From the NCBI GenBank assembly GCA_017397645.1, contig JAFQIE010000032.1:1-40632 (forward strand): a stretch of 40,632 nt of DNA, read 5' to 3'. Both the position numbers and the translations under genes were made by a program. This DNA is from Lachnospiraceae bacterium. GTDB lineage: Bacteria > Bacillota > Clostridia > Lachnospirales > Lachnospiraceae. This document shows positions 40,125 to 40,632 of the stretch, in pieces. The notes under the pieces were generated by a model. That model did no database searches. It was not told where the DNA came from and saw only the letters and a program-made list of their open reading frames with translations. How positions within the stretch are numbered: position 1 is the first letter of the stretch; every line of letters begins with the position of its first letter.

Positions 40125-40632
40125 CTATTCGTCTTTTGCCACATAAAAGAGTTCGTCCAACTTCTCTACACTTATTTTTCCATTGGTCAGCTCCACCAAT
40201 GCCTTTTCTACGCCCTCCCATTCCTCTATGGGAACAATCAGCTGCAACACGACCTTGTCTGTAAAATCCGTGGAAAGCGGTTCTATTCCTTTGTTTGCCA
40301 AATAGTATTGGATTTTGCCGATACCATTATAGTCGGTGGTTAATTCCAGCTTCACACCGTAACGCATTACACCCACCTGACAATTGGAAAGTGCTTCTTT
40401 CAGTGCCTGCGTATATGCCCGCACCAAGCCTCCGGTGCCCAGAAGCACGCCGCCAAAATAACGGATAACCACGGCAGCTACATTTTTAATACCACTTCCC
40501 GCAAGCACCTCTAACATGGGACGTCCGGCAGTGCCGCTGGGCTCCCCATCATCGCTGCATCTGGTCAGTTCACCCTTACTACCGATGATAAACGCAGAAC
40601 AATGATGTCTGGCATCCCAGTATTTCTTTTTC
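40125..40632 (-). CDS. YigZ/IMPACT-family protein, N-terminus outside the window
   Basis: The frame is open to the right edge (40632). The visible 168 residues include KYWDARHHCSAFIIG, RCSDDGEPSGTAGRPMLEVL (the family signature), VVIRYFGGVLLGTGGLVRAY and a C-terminal DUF1949-type domain (VKLELTTDYNGIGKIQYYL). These are translation- or stress-related regulators homologous to eukaryotic IMPACT. About 40 N-terminal residues lie beyond the window. It is separated from the C39-like gene by 104 bases with no clear terminator. Confidence 0.93.
   Translation of the reverse strand, partial: KKKYWDARHHCSAFIIGSKGELTRCSDDGEPSGTAGRPMLEVLAGSGIKNVAAVVIRYFGGVLLGTGGLVRAYTQALKEALSNCQVGVMRYGVKLELTTDYNGIGKIQYYLANKGIEPLSTDFTDKVVLQLIVPIEEWEGVEKALVELTNGKISVEKLDELFYVAKDE

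Overview
The window looks like chromosomal DNA from a gut-type Firmicute, most likely a Lachnospiraceae relative (family-level inference). The reasons are the strong GGAGG-type ribosome sites, the TTGACA/TATAAT promoters, a B12-free fucose/rhamnose microcompartment set laid out like the one known from Clostridium phytofermentans, a (TATPEP)n surface protein, and a tRNA-Leu without an encoded CCA. Almost every gene is on the minus strand, so operons read right to left.

Left end (1-9300), accessory in character: an ORF6N-domain pseudogene killed by a Trp-to-stop change; a 1899-residue secreted repeat protein with a 47-residue acidic peptide gene just downstream; a small XRE regulator and an MBL-fold hydrolase; a two-gene putative toxin-antitoxin module (56-residue protein plus GNAT enzyme); and a branched inverted-repeat element touching a tRNA-Leu gene, with a short copy of the tRNA 3' end on its other side.

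9372-14101: a uronate operon, kduI - kduD - RpiB-type isomerase (DhuI-like) - eda (with a VOC extension) - kdgK. It takes the unsaturated uronates released by pectin or glycosaminoglycan lyases to pyruvate and glyceraldehyde-3-phosphate. 14168-19253 holds a CorC/HlyC-type membrane protein with a leader ORF, and a YfhO-family membrane protein overlapping an orphan OmpR-type response regulator.

19221-30669: an 11-kb bacterial microcompartment (BMC) operon behind a near-consensus promoter. In transcription order it encodes EutS/PduU shell, EutP/PduV GTPase, class II aldolase, heme-binding-like GlcG protein, CoA-acylating aldehyde dehydrogenase, zinc-type alcohol dehydrogenase, four BMC-H shell proteins, PduL, PduN/EutN vertex protein, PduS, PduT, a DeoR regulator, a ParA-type ATPase and a Lys/Ala/Pro-rich small protein. 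No diol dehydratase (glycyl-radical or B12) is present. The last two genes overlap their upstream neighbours and might be a positioning system for the compartment. That is the main candidate for a new system here, but it rests on gene order only.

30907-34935: a PHP phosphoesterase, then a gene-poor stretch with a 21-bp tandem repeat and a strikingly regular array of ten 7-bp half-sites in alternating orientation (period 53 bp), an AraC fragment, and a TPR-DUF4037-DUF4125 protein. 34992-40632: rhaA, rhaB, a GNAT enzyme, a 1-phosphofructokinase-type sugar kinase, a cysteine-peptidase-like protein and a YigZ/IMPACT protein cut by the window edge. RhaA and RhaB make rhamnulose-1-phosphate, which the BMC aldolase can cleave to DHAP and L-lactaldehyde, so the two regions form one rhamnose (and perhaps fucose) pathway split across two operons.
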